DNA from: Pseudomonadota bacterium
GTDB lineage: Bacteria; Pseudomonadota; Alphaproteobacteria; Caulobacterales; Caulobacteraceae
Assembly (NCBI GenBank): GCA_023445955.1
Contig: JAEXJH010000306.1
Location: 1-6,744 of the forward strand
DNA length: 6,744 nucleotides
Reading direction: 5' to 3'
A model generated the notes under the pieces. That model was not told the DNA's origin and did not search any database. It worked only from the letters and a program-made list of their open reading frames with translations. Positions 1-6,744 of the stretch are shown here, piece after piece (the stretch's first letter is position 1; each line of letters starts with the position of its first letter). The translations under genes and the position numbers were made by a program.

Positions 1-2380
<2,380 letters not shown>

Positions 2381-2405
2381 GCCGCTCCAAAAGTCGAACC
2401 CGTAT

Positions 2406-2438
2406 AAGGGCCTCATGCTGGACAGCGTGGGGCCCTTT
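2406..2438 (+). terminator. Stem-loop terminator after ppdK
   Basis: A 13-bp uninterrupted stem pairs AAGGGCCTCATGC (2406-2418) with GCGTGGGGCCCTT (2425-2437). It includes two G-U pairs and has a 6-base loop TGGACA. It starts 25 bases after the ppdK stop and ends in TTT. The U-run is short, so termination may be incomplete. The ATG at 2415, which would extend the next gene upstream, lies inside the left arm. Confidence 0.72.
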
Positions 2439-2444
2439 GCCTAT

Positions 2445-2465
2445 CCGGGATCGGATCTCGGGGGG
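2445..2465 (+). promoter_or_regulatory. Small hairpin abutting the methyltransferase ribosome binding site
   Basis: The near-palindrome CCGGGATCGGATCTCGG (2445-2461) can form a 7-bp stem with one G-U pair and a CGG loop. Its right arm runs into the G-run at 2460-2465 that serves as Shine-Dalgarno for the ATG at 2472. Folding could partly hide the ribosome binding site. The structure is seen directly; a regulatory role is inferred and weak. Confidence 0.3.
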
Positions 2466-2471
2466 AATTGC

Positions 2472-3134
2472 ATGGCCTATCTGCGTTGGCGCCGGTTTAC
2501 CGAACTGGTCTCGCTGGACCGTCCGTGGCTGGGCGAGCTGTTCATGCGCAAGCGGCACAAGCCGATCGTCGCCGCGTCGGTCGAGAAGTGGGACGCCGAG
2601 TACCAGGACGGCGTCTATGACCGTCTGGCCCGGTCCGAGCAGCGCCACCATCACCGCCTGCTGGCCGCCATGATCGCCGACCGCTGGCCCAATCCGCGCG
2701 TGCTGGAGATCGGGGCGGGCGAGGGGGTGTTCTTTGAAGCCCTGCGCGCCCACCGGCCGGCCCGCTATGTCGGCGTCGACTTCTCCAAGCCCGCGATCGA
2801 CCGCGGCGAGACCCGCCTGGCGCCCGAGATCGCCATAGGCGAGGTCAAGATGCTGCTGGGCGACGGCCGCACCTTCGCCACCGACGAGACCTTCGACGTC
2901 GTGGTGTTCTCCGAGTGCATCGAGCACCTGGGCGAGGTCGAGAACCTCGTCGCCCACTACGCGCCGAACCTGAAGGCCGGCGGTGCGGTTGGCTTGACCA
3001 TGTGGCTGGCCCTGAAGCCGCTGCGGCTGTGGCATCGCCTGAAGGTCATGGGCGAAGTGCTGGACGAGGCGGTGATCAACACGCCTTGGGGCGGTGGCTG
3101 GCTGACCGCCGTGGTGCGGCCGAAGGCTCCGTAA
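2472..3134 (+). CDS. Class I SAM-dependent methyltransferase, substrate unknown
   Basis: A 220-residue cytoplasmic protein with a Rossmann-fold methyltransferase core. Motif I, VLEIGAGEG, is at residues 77-85. The acidic end of strand 2 (GVD, 101-103) should bind the SAM ribose, and GDG at 130-132 lies near the adenine. Motif IV is FDVVVFSECIEHL (141-153), the pattern of the Methyltransf_11/UbiG-like group. The N-terminal 60 residues are basic and aromatic, with no signal peptide. The ATG at 2472 is chosen because GGGGGGAA (2460-2467) precedes it by 4 bases. The in-frame ATG at 2415, adding 19 residues, lies inside the ppdK terminator stem and has no better ribosome site. Only 34 bases separate the terminator from the start, and no separate promoter is obvious, so expression may depend on read-through or a promoter within ppdK. 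No neighbour indicates the substrate; a small-molecule or glycan target is as likely as any. Confidence 0.85.
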   Translation: MAYLRWRRFTELVSLDRPWLGELFMRKRHKPIVAASVEKWDAEYQDGVYDRLARSEQRHHHRLLAAMIADRWPNPRVLEIGAGEGVFFEALRAHRPARYVGVDFSKPAIDRGETRLAPEIAIGEVKMLLGDGRTFATDETFDVVVFSECIEHLGEVENLVAHYAPNLKAGGAVGLTMWLALKPLRLWHRLKVMGEVLDEAVINTPWGGGWLTAVVRPKAP

Positions 3135-3157
3135 TCCGCATTATCCAATTTGATATT

Positions 3158-3170
3158 TTGGCTAGACCAA
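3158..3170 (+). promoter_or_regulatory. TTGG-N5-CCAA operator-like dyad
   Basis: TTGGCTAGACCAA is an inverted repeat with perfect 4-base arms. It sits in an AT-rich stretch unlike its surroundings, and a second CCAATTT copy lies 22 bases upstream (3145-3151 against 3167-3173). It overlaps the proposed -35 element. Against the FadR-type GntR consensus TGGTCNGACCA it matches 8 of 10 defined positions. It also resembles the TTGG...CCAA arms of UxuR/ExuR-type sites. A repressor site is inferred; no regulator gene is adjacent. Confidence 0.35.
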
Positions 3171-3190
3171 TTTTCGGCGCGCGCTATATC
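3163..3190 (+). promoter_or_regulatory. Caulobacter-type promoter of the DUF336-DUF4861 operon
   Basis: GCTATATC (3183-3190) is a full match to the Caulobacter housekeeping -10 consensus GCTANAWC. TAGACCA (3163-3169) is a partial -35 (4 of the first 6 bases of TTGACGS), with a spacer of 13 bases, inside the usual 10-14. The start site would fall near 3195, giving a leader of about 25 bases that contains GGGAGGAAG (3207-3215), the ribosome site for the ATG at 3220. Confidence 0.5.
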
Positions 3191-3219
3191 CGGGAGGGAG
3201 ACTTCTGGGAGGAAGCACG

Positions 3220-3666
3220 ATGCTGGCGATCCTGGCCTTTGCTGCGGGCGTGACGTCCGAGGCCCTGACCCTTCCCACCGCCATCGACCTGGCCAAGGCC
3301 GCGGTCGACGCCTGCGCCGCCAAGGGCGCACACGTCTCGGTTTCCGTGGTCGACGCCAAGGGCAACCCGCTGGTCGTCCTTCGCGACGAGCAGAGCCTTA
3401 AGGCCCCCATCGCCGCGCCGCGCAAGGCCAATGCGGCTGTCGTCTTCGACCAGCCCGGCAGCGTCATGGAGCCCCGGGAGAAGACCGACCCCGACTTCGC
3501 CGCCAAGATCGCCGCCGATCCCGACCACCTGAACCCGCACGCCGGCTCGCTGCCGCTGCACGTCGGGACCGCTGTGGTCGGCGGCCTGGGCGTCGCCGAC
3601 ACTGGCCACGAGGCCGCCGACGCCTGCGCCCGCGCGGCCCTGGCGCGCTTCCCGCAATTCCATTGA
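3220..3666 (+). CDS. GlcG/HbpS-like small protein (DUF336 family)
   Basis: 148 residues, typical for the family. The core shows the family order: a helix (LTLPTAIDLAKAAVDACAAKG, ending at residue 36), the strand-turn VSVVDAKGNPLVVLRDEQS (41-59), the KA-containing helix APRKANAA (66-73) and a C-terminal LPLHVGTAVVGGLGVADTG (111-129) before a last helix with D134. Known members include the heme-binding HbpS and GlcG of glycolate loci; many have no assigned substrate. The first 15 residues are hydrophobic and end in TSEA, possibly a short signal peptide, but they lack a Lys/Arg n-region, so export is uncertain. The start is supported by GGGAGGAAG with GGAGG 7 bases before the ATG, and no earlier in-frame ATG is near. 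It is the first gene of an operon; the next ATG lies 11 bases after its stop. The ligand cannot be read from the sequence. Confidence 0.82.
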   Translation: MLAILAFAAGVTSEALTLPTAIDLAKAAVDACAAKGAHVSVSVVDAKGNPLVVLRDEQSLKAPIAAPRKANAAVVFDQPGSVMEPREKTDPDFAAKIAADPDHLNPHAGSLPLHVGTAVVGGLGVADTGHEAADACARAALARFPQFH

Positions 3667-3677
3667 GAGAGCGTTCG

Positions 3678-4625
3678 ATGAAGAAGAGTCTCGTCCTCGC
3701 CGCCACAATTCTGCTTGGCGGCTCCGCCGCCGGGCTGGCCCTATCGGCCGGCGCCGCCGTTCTGGCTCAGGAGCAACACGGCGCGCCCGTGACGCTGGAT
3801 AAGCCCGACGCCGAAGGTCAGAAGCCGCGCGCCACGGTCAATCTGGCGCCCTACCGCTACAACGATATCCTCTGGGAGAACGACCGCACGGCGCACCGCA
3901 TCTACGGCAAGCCGCTGGAGGACTACGAGCCGCCGTCGACCTCGGGCATCGACGCCTGGGGCAAGCAGGTGCGCTGGCCGTTCATGGAGCGCCAGCTGAA
4001 GACCGGCGACCAGCACCGCTATCACGGCGAAGGCATGGACTTCTACGACGTGGGCACGGCGCGCGGCGCCGGCGGCCTGGGCGTCTGGTACGACAACAAG
4101 CTGTGGACCTCGCGGAACTGGAAGGCCTGGAAGGTGATCCAGAACGGCCCCGACGTGGCCAAGTTCAGCGTCGACTACGCGCCGTGGCCGGTGGATGTTG
4201 ATCGCAAGGTCTGGGAGACGCGGACCTTCACCCTGCCGCTGGGCACCAACTTCACGCGGATGGTCTCGACCATCAGCTCCGACAAGCCCGGCCCGCTGGT
4301 CGTCGGCATCGGCATCTCCAAGCACAAGCACCCGGGTGGAGCGGGTGTGTTCAAGAAGGACCTCGCGCCGGGCCGTGTCACCTATTGGGAAGGCGCCGAG
4401 CCCGAGAAGGGCTCGATGGGCATCGCTCTGATGGTCGATCCGAAGTCCGTGGTCGAGGTGCGTTCGGACTTCGACAACTACCTCGTCCTGATCAAGGTCG
4501 AGCCGGGCAAGCCGTTCGTCTACTACATGGGCGCGGCCTGGGATAAGGGCCTGGACTTCCACTCGGCGGCCGAGTGGGACACCTATGTGACGTCGCAAGC
4601 GCCGGACTTCGATCCCAAACACTAG
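3678..4625 (+). CDS. Secreted DUF4861-family protein
   Basis: 315 residues. A clear Sec signal peptide has MKK, a hydrophobic core at residues 4-29 and a probable cleavage after VLA (30) before QEQ. The mature part carries the marks I associate with DUF4861: RYNDILWENDRTAHRIYG (60-77), SGIDAW (89-94), YHGEGMDFYDVG (115-126), a GLGVWYDNKLW block (134-143), NGPDVAKFSVDY (156-167) and a C-terminal GAAWDKGLDFHSAAEWDTYV (285-304). The biochemical function is not established to my knowledge. Homologues are often met near carbohydrate-degradation genes, so a role on extracellular or periplasmic glycans is possible, but no glycosidase or lyase is in this window. I chose the ATG at 3678: GAGAGAG lies 6 bases upstream and the N-terminus is a normal signal peptide. 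A TTG at 3663 overlapping the previous stop would only add MRERS. It probably shares the mRNA of the DUF336 gene and may be translationally coupled to it. Confidence 0.85.
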   Translation: MKKSLVLAATILLGGSAAGLALSAGAAVLAQEQHGAPVTLDKPDAEGQKPRATVNLAPYRYNDILWENDRTAHRIYGKPLEDYEPPSTSGIDAWGKQVRWPFMERQLKTGDQHRYHGEGMDFYDVGTARGAGGLGVWYDNKLWTSRNWKAWKVIQNGPDVAKFSVDYAPWPVDVDRKVWETRTFTLPLGTNFTRMVSTISSDKPGPLVVGIGISKHKHPGGAGVFKKDLAPGRVTYWEGAEPEKGSMGIALMVDPKSVVEVRSDFDNYLVLIKVEPGKPFVYYMGAAWDKGLDFHSAAEWDTYVTSQAPDFDPKH

Positions 4626-4630
4626 CGCCC

Positions 4631-4672
4631 AAACGAAAACCGCTCCGAGGCGGAGGGCGCCTCGGAGCGGTT
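4631..4672 (-). terminator. Convergent terminator, best suited to the minus strand (wrbA)
   Basis: A perfect 15-bp stem pairs AACCGCTCCGAGGCG (4638-4652) with its complement at 4658-4672 around the loop GAGGG. Read on the minus strand it is followed by a T-rich tail (TTTTCGTTT, 4639 down to 4631, the first two T's in the stem), as expected for an intrinsic terminator of the wrbA transcript. On the plus strand the stem follows the DUF4861 stop by 12 bases but has no T-run, so it would stop that transcript less well, or act as a 3' protective hairpin. Confidence 0.75.
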
Positions 4673-4676
4673 CGTG

Positions 4677-4709
4677 GGTCGTCCGCCTGGGGGGAGGGTG
4701 CGGACGACC
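4677..4709. repeat. Inverted repeat with 13-base G/C-rich loop
   Basis: GGTCGTCCGC (4677-4686) pairs perfectly with GCGGACGACC (4700-4709). The loop at 4687-4699 is CTGGGGGGAGGGT on the plus strand, so ACCCTCCCCCCAG on the minus strand. It is the second of three consecutive stem-loops in the gap between the convergent genes. It is not needed for termination, since the neighbouring stem already serves that purpose. Confidence 0.6.
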
Positions 4710-4747
4710 GGCTGCGGCTTTGGATCCTTGGGGGAGAGGATCAGCCG
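4709..4747. repeat. Third stem-loop of the convergent gap, containing the wrbA stop codon
   Basis: The inner stem GATCCT (4723-4728) pairs with AGGATC (4737-4742) around the loop TGGGGGAG. An outer pairing CGGCTG (4709-4714) with CAGCCG (4742-4747) is also possible, sharing one base with the inner stem. The wrbA stop (4741-4743) lies in the right arm. On the minus strand the loop reads CTCCCCCA, again C-rich. It is weaker than the other two stems. Confidence 0.4.
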
Positions 4748-5340
4748 TGCAGTTTGATGGCGGTCTCAGCGACCTTGCGACCTTGGTAGCGAGCGCCGAC
4801 CAGTTCGTTCTCGCTAGGCTGACGCGAGCCGTCGCCGCCGGCGATGGTGGTGGCGCCGTACGGGCTGCCGCCGGTAACTTCATCCAGGGTCATCTGGCCG
4901 GCGTGGCCGTAGTCCATGCCCACGATCACCATGCCGAAGTGCAGCAGGTTGGTGATGATCGAGAACAGGGTGGTTTCCTGACCGCCGTGCTGGGTCGCCG
5001 TCGAGGTGAAGGCGCCGCCGACCTTGCCGTGCAGGGCGCCGCGGGCCCACAGGCCGCCGGCCTGGTCGAGGAACGCGGCCATCTGCGAGCTCATGCGACC
5101 AAAGCGGGTGCCCGTGCCAACGATGACGGCGTCGTAGTCGGCCAGGTCGGCGATCGCGGCGACCGGCGCTTCCTGGTCGAGCTTGAAGTGGGCGTTCTTG
5201 GCCACTTCCGGCGGCGCTGTTTCCGGCACGCGCTTGATGTCGACGGTCGCGCCGGCTTCGCGGGCGCCTTCGGCCACGGCCTTGGCCATGGTCTCGATGT
5301 GGCCGTACGACGAGTAGTAGAGAACGAGAACCTTGGCCAC
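4741..5340 (-). CDS. wrbA: NAD(P)H:quinone oxidoreductase, WrbA type (type IV)
   Basis: A flavodoxin-fold FMN enzyme that reduces quinones by two electrons using NAD(P)H, avoiding semiquinone radicals; cytoplasmic and usually tetrameric. The 199-residue length is typical. The FMN phosphate loop is [12 protein letters not shown] (8-19). [19 protein letters not shown] (75-93) and [13 protein letters not shown] (113-125) are the WrbA flavin-site and interface signatures. [21 protein letters not shown] (159-179) is the diagnostic C-terminal loop. The start is GTG (5338-5340), with AAGGAGG five bases upstream. It lies downstream of pirin on the same strand, 94 bases away with a hairpin between them, and ends at the convergent terminator. 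The context suggests handling of quinones or phenolic oxidation products together with pirin. Confidence 0.96.
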   Translation of the reverse strand: MAKVLVLYYSSYGHIETMAKAVAEGAREAGATVDIKRVPETAPPEVAKNAHFKLDQEAPVAAIADLADYDAVIVGTGTRFGRMSSQMAAFLDQAGGLWARGALHGKVGGAFTSTATQHGGQETTLFSIITNLLHFGMVIVGMDYGHAGQMTLDEVTGGSPYGATTIAGGDGSRQPSENELVGARYQGRKVAETAIKLHG

Positions 5341-5345
5341 GGCGG

Positions 5346-5352
5346 CCTCCTT
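5346..5352 (-). promoter_or_regulatory. Ribosome binding site that fixes the GTG start of wrbA
   Basis: AAGGAGG on the minus strand, five bases before the GTG. It is a near-perfect match to the anti-Shine-Dalgarno sequence. The product then begins with the conserved [14 protein letters not shown], so the non-ATG start is secure. Confidence 0.85.
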
Positions 5353-5380
5353 GGGGAAATGGGTGTCGGAGAGGAAGACT

Positions 5381-5409
5381 GGACGCGAGGTTTAGGTTTC
5401 CTCGCGTCC
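5381..5409 (-). terminator. Intercistronic hairpin between pirin and wrbA
   Basis: A perfect 10-bp stem pairs GGACGCGAGG (5381-5390) with CCTCGCGTCC (5400-5409) around the loop TTTAGGTTT. Further GAAG/CTTC pairing is possible outside an internal loop. It lies 25 bases after the pirin stop. No T-run follows on the minus strand, so it may be a partial terminator or an mRNA-stabilising or processing element that sets the pirin to wrbA ratio. Confidence 0.5.
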
Positions 5410-5434
5410 GCCTTCTTGAACGAAGCGGTCGCGC

Positions 5435-6133
5435 TTAGGCGGCGTCGACCAGGACCAGCTCGGCGTCTTCCAGGGCCGTGATGGTGATCACGTCCTCGTT
5501 CTTGATGCCGGCGCCGTCACGGGCGTTCAGTTTCACGCCGTTGACCTCGACTGTGCCGACGGCCGGGACCAGGTAACCGCTGCGGTCCTTGCCCAGGGCG
5601 TAGGTGGTGCTTTCGCCCGCCTTCAGCGTCGCGCCCAGGACGCGGGCGTCGGTGCGGATCGGCAGGGCGTCGGCGTCATCGGCGAAGCCCGAGGCCAGGG
5701 TCACGAACTTGCCCGAGCGGTCGCCCTTCGGGAACGGCTTGGCGCCCCAGGAGGGGGCTGCACCGAAGGTCTTGGGCTCGATCCAGATCTGGAAGATCCG
5801 GGTGGTTTCCGGCTCGAGGTTGTACTCCGAGTGACGGATGCCCGTGCCCGCGCTCATCACCTGGACGTCGCCGGCCTCGGTGCGGCCCTTGTTGCCCAGG
5901 CTATCCTGGTGGGTGATCGCGCCGTCGCGGACATAGGTGATGATTTCCATGTCGCTGTGCGGATGCGGCGGGAAGCCCGTATTCGGAGCGATCTCGTCGT
6001 CGTTCCACACCCGCAGGGCGCCCCAGTTCATGTTGCTGGGATCGTAGTAGCTGGCGAACGAGAAGTGGTGCTTGGCATTCAGCCAACCGTGGTTGGCGCC
6101 GCCAAGATTATCGAACGGCTTATGGATGATCAT
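5435..6133 (-). CDS. Pirin-family bicupin protein (YhhW-like)
   Basis: A 232-residue protein of the two-cupin pirin family, close in size and layout to E. coli YhhW, which has quercetin 2,3-dioxygenase activity in vitro. The metal ligands fall at His57 and His59 (FPPHPHSDMEIITYV) and His101 and Glu103 (SAGTGIRHSE), the same positions as in YhhW. The N-terminal cupin is therefore intact, while the C-terminal cupin (from about residue 140) has no obvious ligand set, as is usual. The start ATG (6131-6133) is preceded by AGAAAGG at a somewhat long spacing. It is divergent from a LysR-type regulator and upstream of wrbA on the same strand, suggesting induction by an aromatic or oxidative signal. 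The natural substrate is unknown; some pirins act as redox or regulatory proteins rather than dioxygenases. Confidence 0.93.
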   Translation of the reverse strand: MIIHKPFDNLGGANHGWLNAKHHFSFASYYDPSNMNWGALRVWNDDEIAPNTGFPPHPHSDMEIITYVRDGAITHQDSLGNKGRTEAGDVQVMSAGTGIRHSEYNLEPETTRIFQIWIEPKTFGAAPSWGAKPFPKGDRSGKFVTLASGFADDADALPIRTDARVLGATLKAGESTTYALGKDRSGYLVPAVGTVEVNGVKLNARDGAGIKNEDVITITALEDAELVLVDAA

Positions 6134-6263
6134 GGCTCTGACCTTTCTGTACCCTCTGGAGTGCGCCGCGTCGGCGCGTCCTGTTGAGGAGAAGATAGGC
6201 TTCTGCGCGGGATCCGAAATGGAAACTGTTGAAACTTATCGTTTCCGAAATTAGGCTTCCGCC
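6134..6263. promoter_or_regulatory. Divergent pirin / LysR control region with GAAA-TTTC half-site array
   Basis: The gap between the divergent starts is AT-richer near the LysR end. It holds a dyad GAAAC-N5-GTTTC (6231-6245), a wider dyad GGAAAC-N14-GTTTCC (6221-6246) and an 8-base direct repeat TCCGAAAT (6213-6220 and 6244-6251), 31 bases or about three helical turns apart. Such an array is the expected kind of target for the adjacent LysR protein. Near pirin, GCGCCG-CGT-CGGCGC (6163-6177) could form a 6-bp hairpin in its leader. No promoter hexamers are convincing on either strand. Confidence 0.55.
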
Positions 6264-6744
6264 ATGTCCAAGCTTCCCGATCTCGAAGGCCTCGCCGTGT
6301 TCGCCAAGGTGGTGGAGCTGCGCTCGTTCGCCGCCGCCGCCGAGGAGCTGGCCATGTCCAAGGCCACGGTCTCCAAGGCCGTCACGCGGCTGGAGGAACG
6401 CCTGGGCGCGCGGCTGTTCAACCGCACCTCGCGCCGCCTGGCCCTGACCGACGCCGGCCAGTCCTTGGTCGAGCGCGCCACCCGGGTCCTGGCGGAAGCC
6501 GAGGCCGCCGAGGAGGAGGCTTCCAGCCAATCCTCGGCCCCGCGCGGCACGGTGCGCATGGCCGTGCCGATGTCGCTGGGCATCACCACGCTCGGGCCTG
6601 TGCTGCCCGGGTTTTTCGAAGCCTATCCGGATGTCTCGGTCGACCTGCACCTGTCGGACGCCACGGTGGATCTGGTCGGCATGGGTTTCGACCTGGCTTT
6701 GCGCGTCGCCTCGCTGCCGGACAGCTCGCTGGTCGCACGTCGGC
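6264..6744 (+). CDS. LysR-type transcriptional regulator (3' end outside the window)
   Basis: The frame is open from the ATG at 6264 to the window edge, giving 160 codons of a protein normally about 300 long. The winged helix-turn-helix covers residues 6-64: [26 protein letters not shown], then [20 protein letters not shown] (33-52) and [13 protein letters not shown] (53-65), all classic for the family. A linker helix rich in Ala/Glu (66-90) follows, then the start of the effector-binding domain ([19 protein letters not shown], 94-112), which is cut. The ribosome site is weak (only AGG about nine bases upstream). It is transcribed away from pirin, the usual layout for a LysR protein controlling its neighbour and itself. 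The pirin-wrbA pair is the obvious target; the inducer cannot be read from this fragment. Confidence 0.94.
   Translation, partial: MSKLPDLEGLAVFAKVVELRSFAAAAEELAMSKATVSKAVTRLEERLGARLFNRTSRRLALTDAGQSLVERATRVLAEAEAAEEEASSQSSAPRGTVRMAVPMSLGITTLGPVLPGFFEAYPDVSVDLHLSDATVDLVGMGFDLALRVASLPDSSLVARR

Noticed and set aside
2415..2471. ATG at 2415 as start of the methyltransferase
   Set aside because: It lies within the left arm of the ppdK terminator, and the added residues look like translated leader. The G-run before 2472 fits better.
3663..3677. TTG at 3663 as start of the DUF4861 gene
   Set aside because: It overlaps the previous stop codon, has no spaced ribosome site, and only adds MRERS before a normal MKK signal peptide. 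The ATG at 3678 is preferred.
4676..4738. G-quadruplex on the plus strand from the runs of G
   Set aside because: The G-runs sit in loops of perfect inverted repeats, which explain the region better. Spacing between runs is irregular; kept only as an alternative.
3741..4883. 380-codon minus-strand frame covering DUF4861, the terminator region and the wrbA end
   Set aside because: It runs through three strong stem-loops and overlaps two well-supported genes. The composition is shadow-like and no ribosome site is evident.
4720..5481. 253-codon plus-strand frame opposite wrbA and the pirin end
   Set aside because: Antisense of a clear wrbA. The Gly/Arg/Val-rich product matches no family I know.
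6120..6650. Minus-strand frames (6120-6650, 6251-6589) opposite the LysR gene
   Set aside because: The plus-strand frame has a textbook LysR helix-turn-helix and runs off the window end. The antisense frames have no domain.

Overview
The window is about two-thirds G+C, with strong third-position G/C bias, dense gene packing and long antisense shadow frames. The gene content, good Shine-Dalgarno sites and a perfect match to the Caulobacter -10 consensus (GCTANAWC) suggest an alphaproteobacterium of the Caulobacter group. This is inferred from style and remembered protein families, not from a database match. There are no RNA genes, insertion sequences or CRISPR arrays. Six protein genes are visible, two of them cut by the window edges.

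Left part, plus strand: the 3' nine-tenths of ppdK (pyruvate, phosphate dikinase; 1-2380), a strong stem-loop terminator (2406-2438), then an orphan class I SAM-dependent methyltransferase (2472-3134) that begins only 34 bases after the terminator. Middle, plus strand: an AT-rich promoter region (3135-3219) with a Caulobacter-type promoter and an overlapping TTGG-N5-CCAA dyad drives a two-gene operon. Its genes are a GlcG/HbpS-like (DUF336) small protein (3220-3666) and a secreted DUF4861 protein (3678-4625).

Right part: this operon converges on a minus-strand pair, pirin (6133 to 5435) followed by wrbA (5340 to 4741). The 115-base convergent gap holds three consecutive stem-loops. Their loops are all G-rich on the plus strand, hence C-rich and anti-Shine-Dalgarno-like in a minus-strand RNA, and the last one is an intrinsic terminator for that strand. 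A LysR-type regulator (6264 to the right edge, cut) is divergent from pirin. The 130-base gap between them carries an array of GAAA/TTTC half-sites that could be the shared operator.

Functionally, ppdK belongs to central carbon metabolism (pyruvate/PEP interconversion). The DUF336-DUF4861 pair looks like an exported, substrate-regulated accessory unit of unknown function. LysR-pirin-WrbA looks like a quinone/phenolic or redox stress-response module: a regulator, a possible cupin dioxygenase and a quinone reductase. The items most worth following up are the triple C-loop hairpin region and the DUF336-DUF4861 operon with its operator-like dyad.
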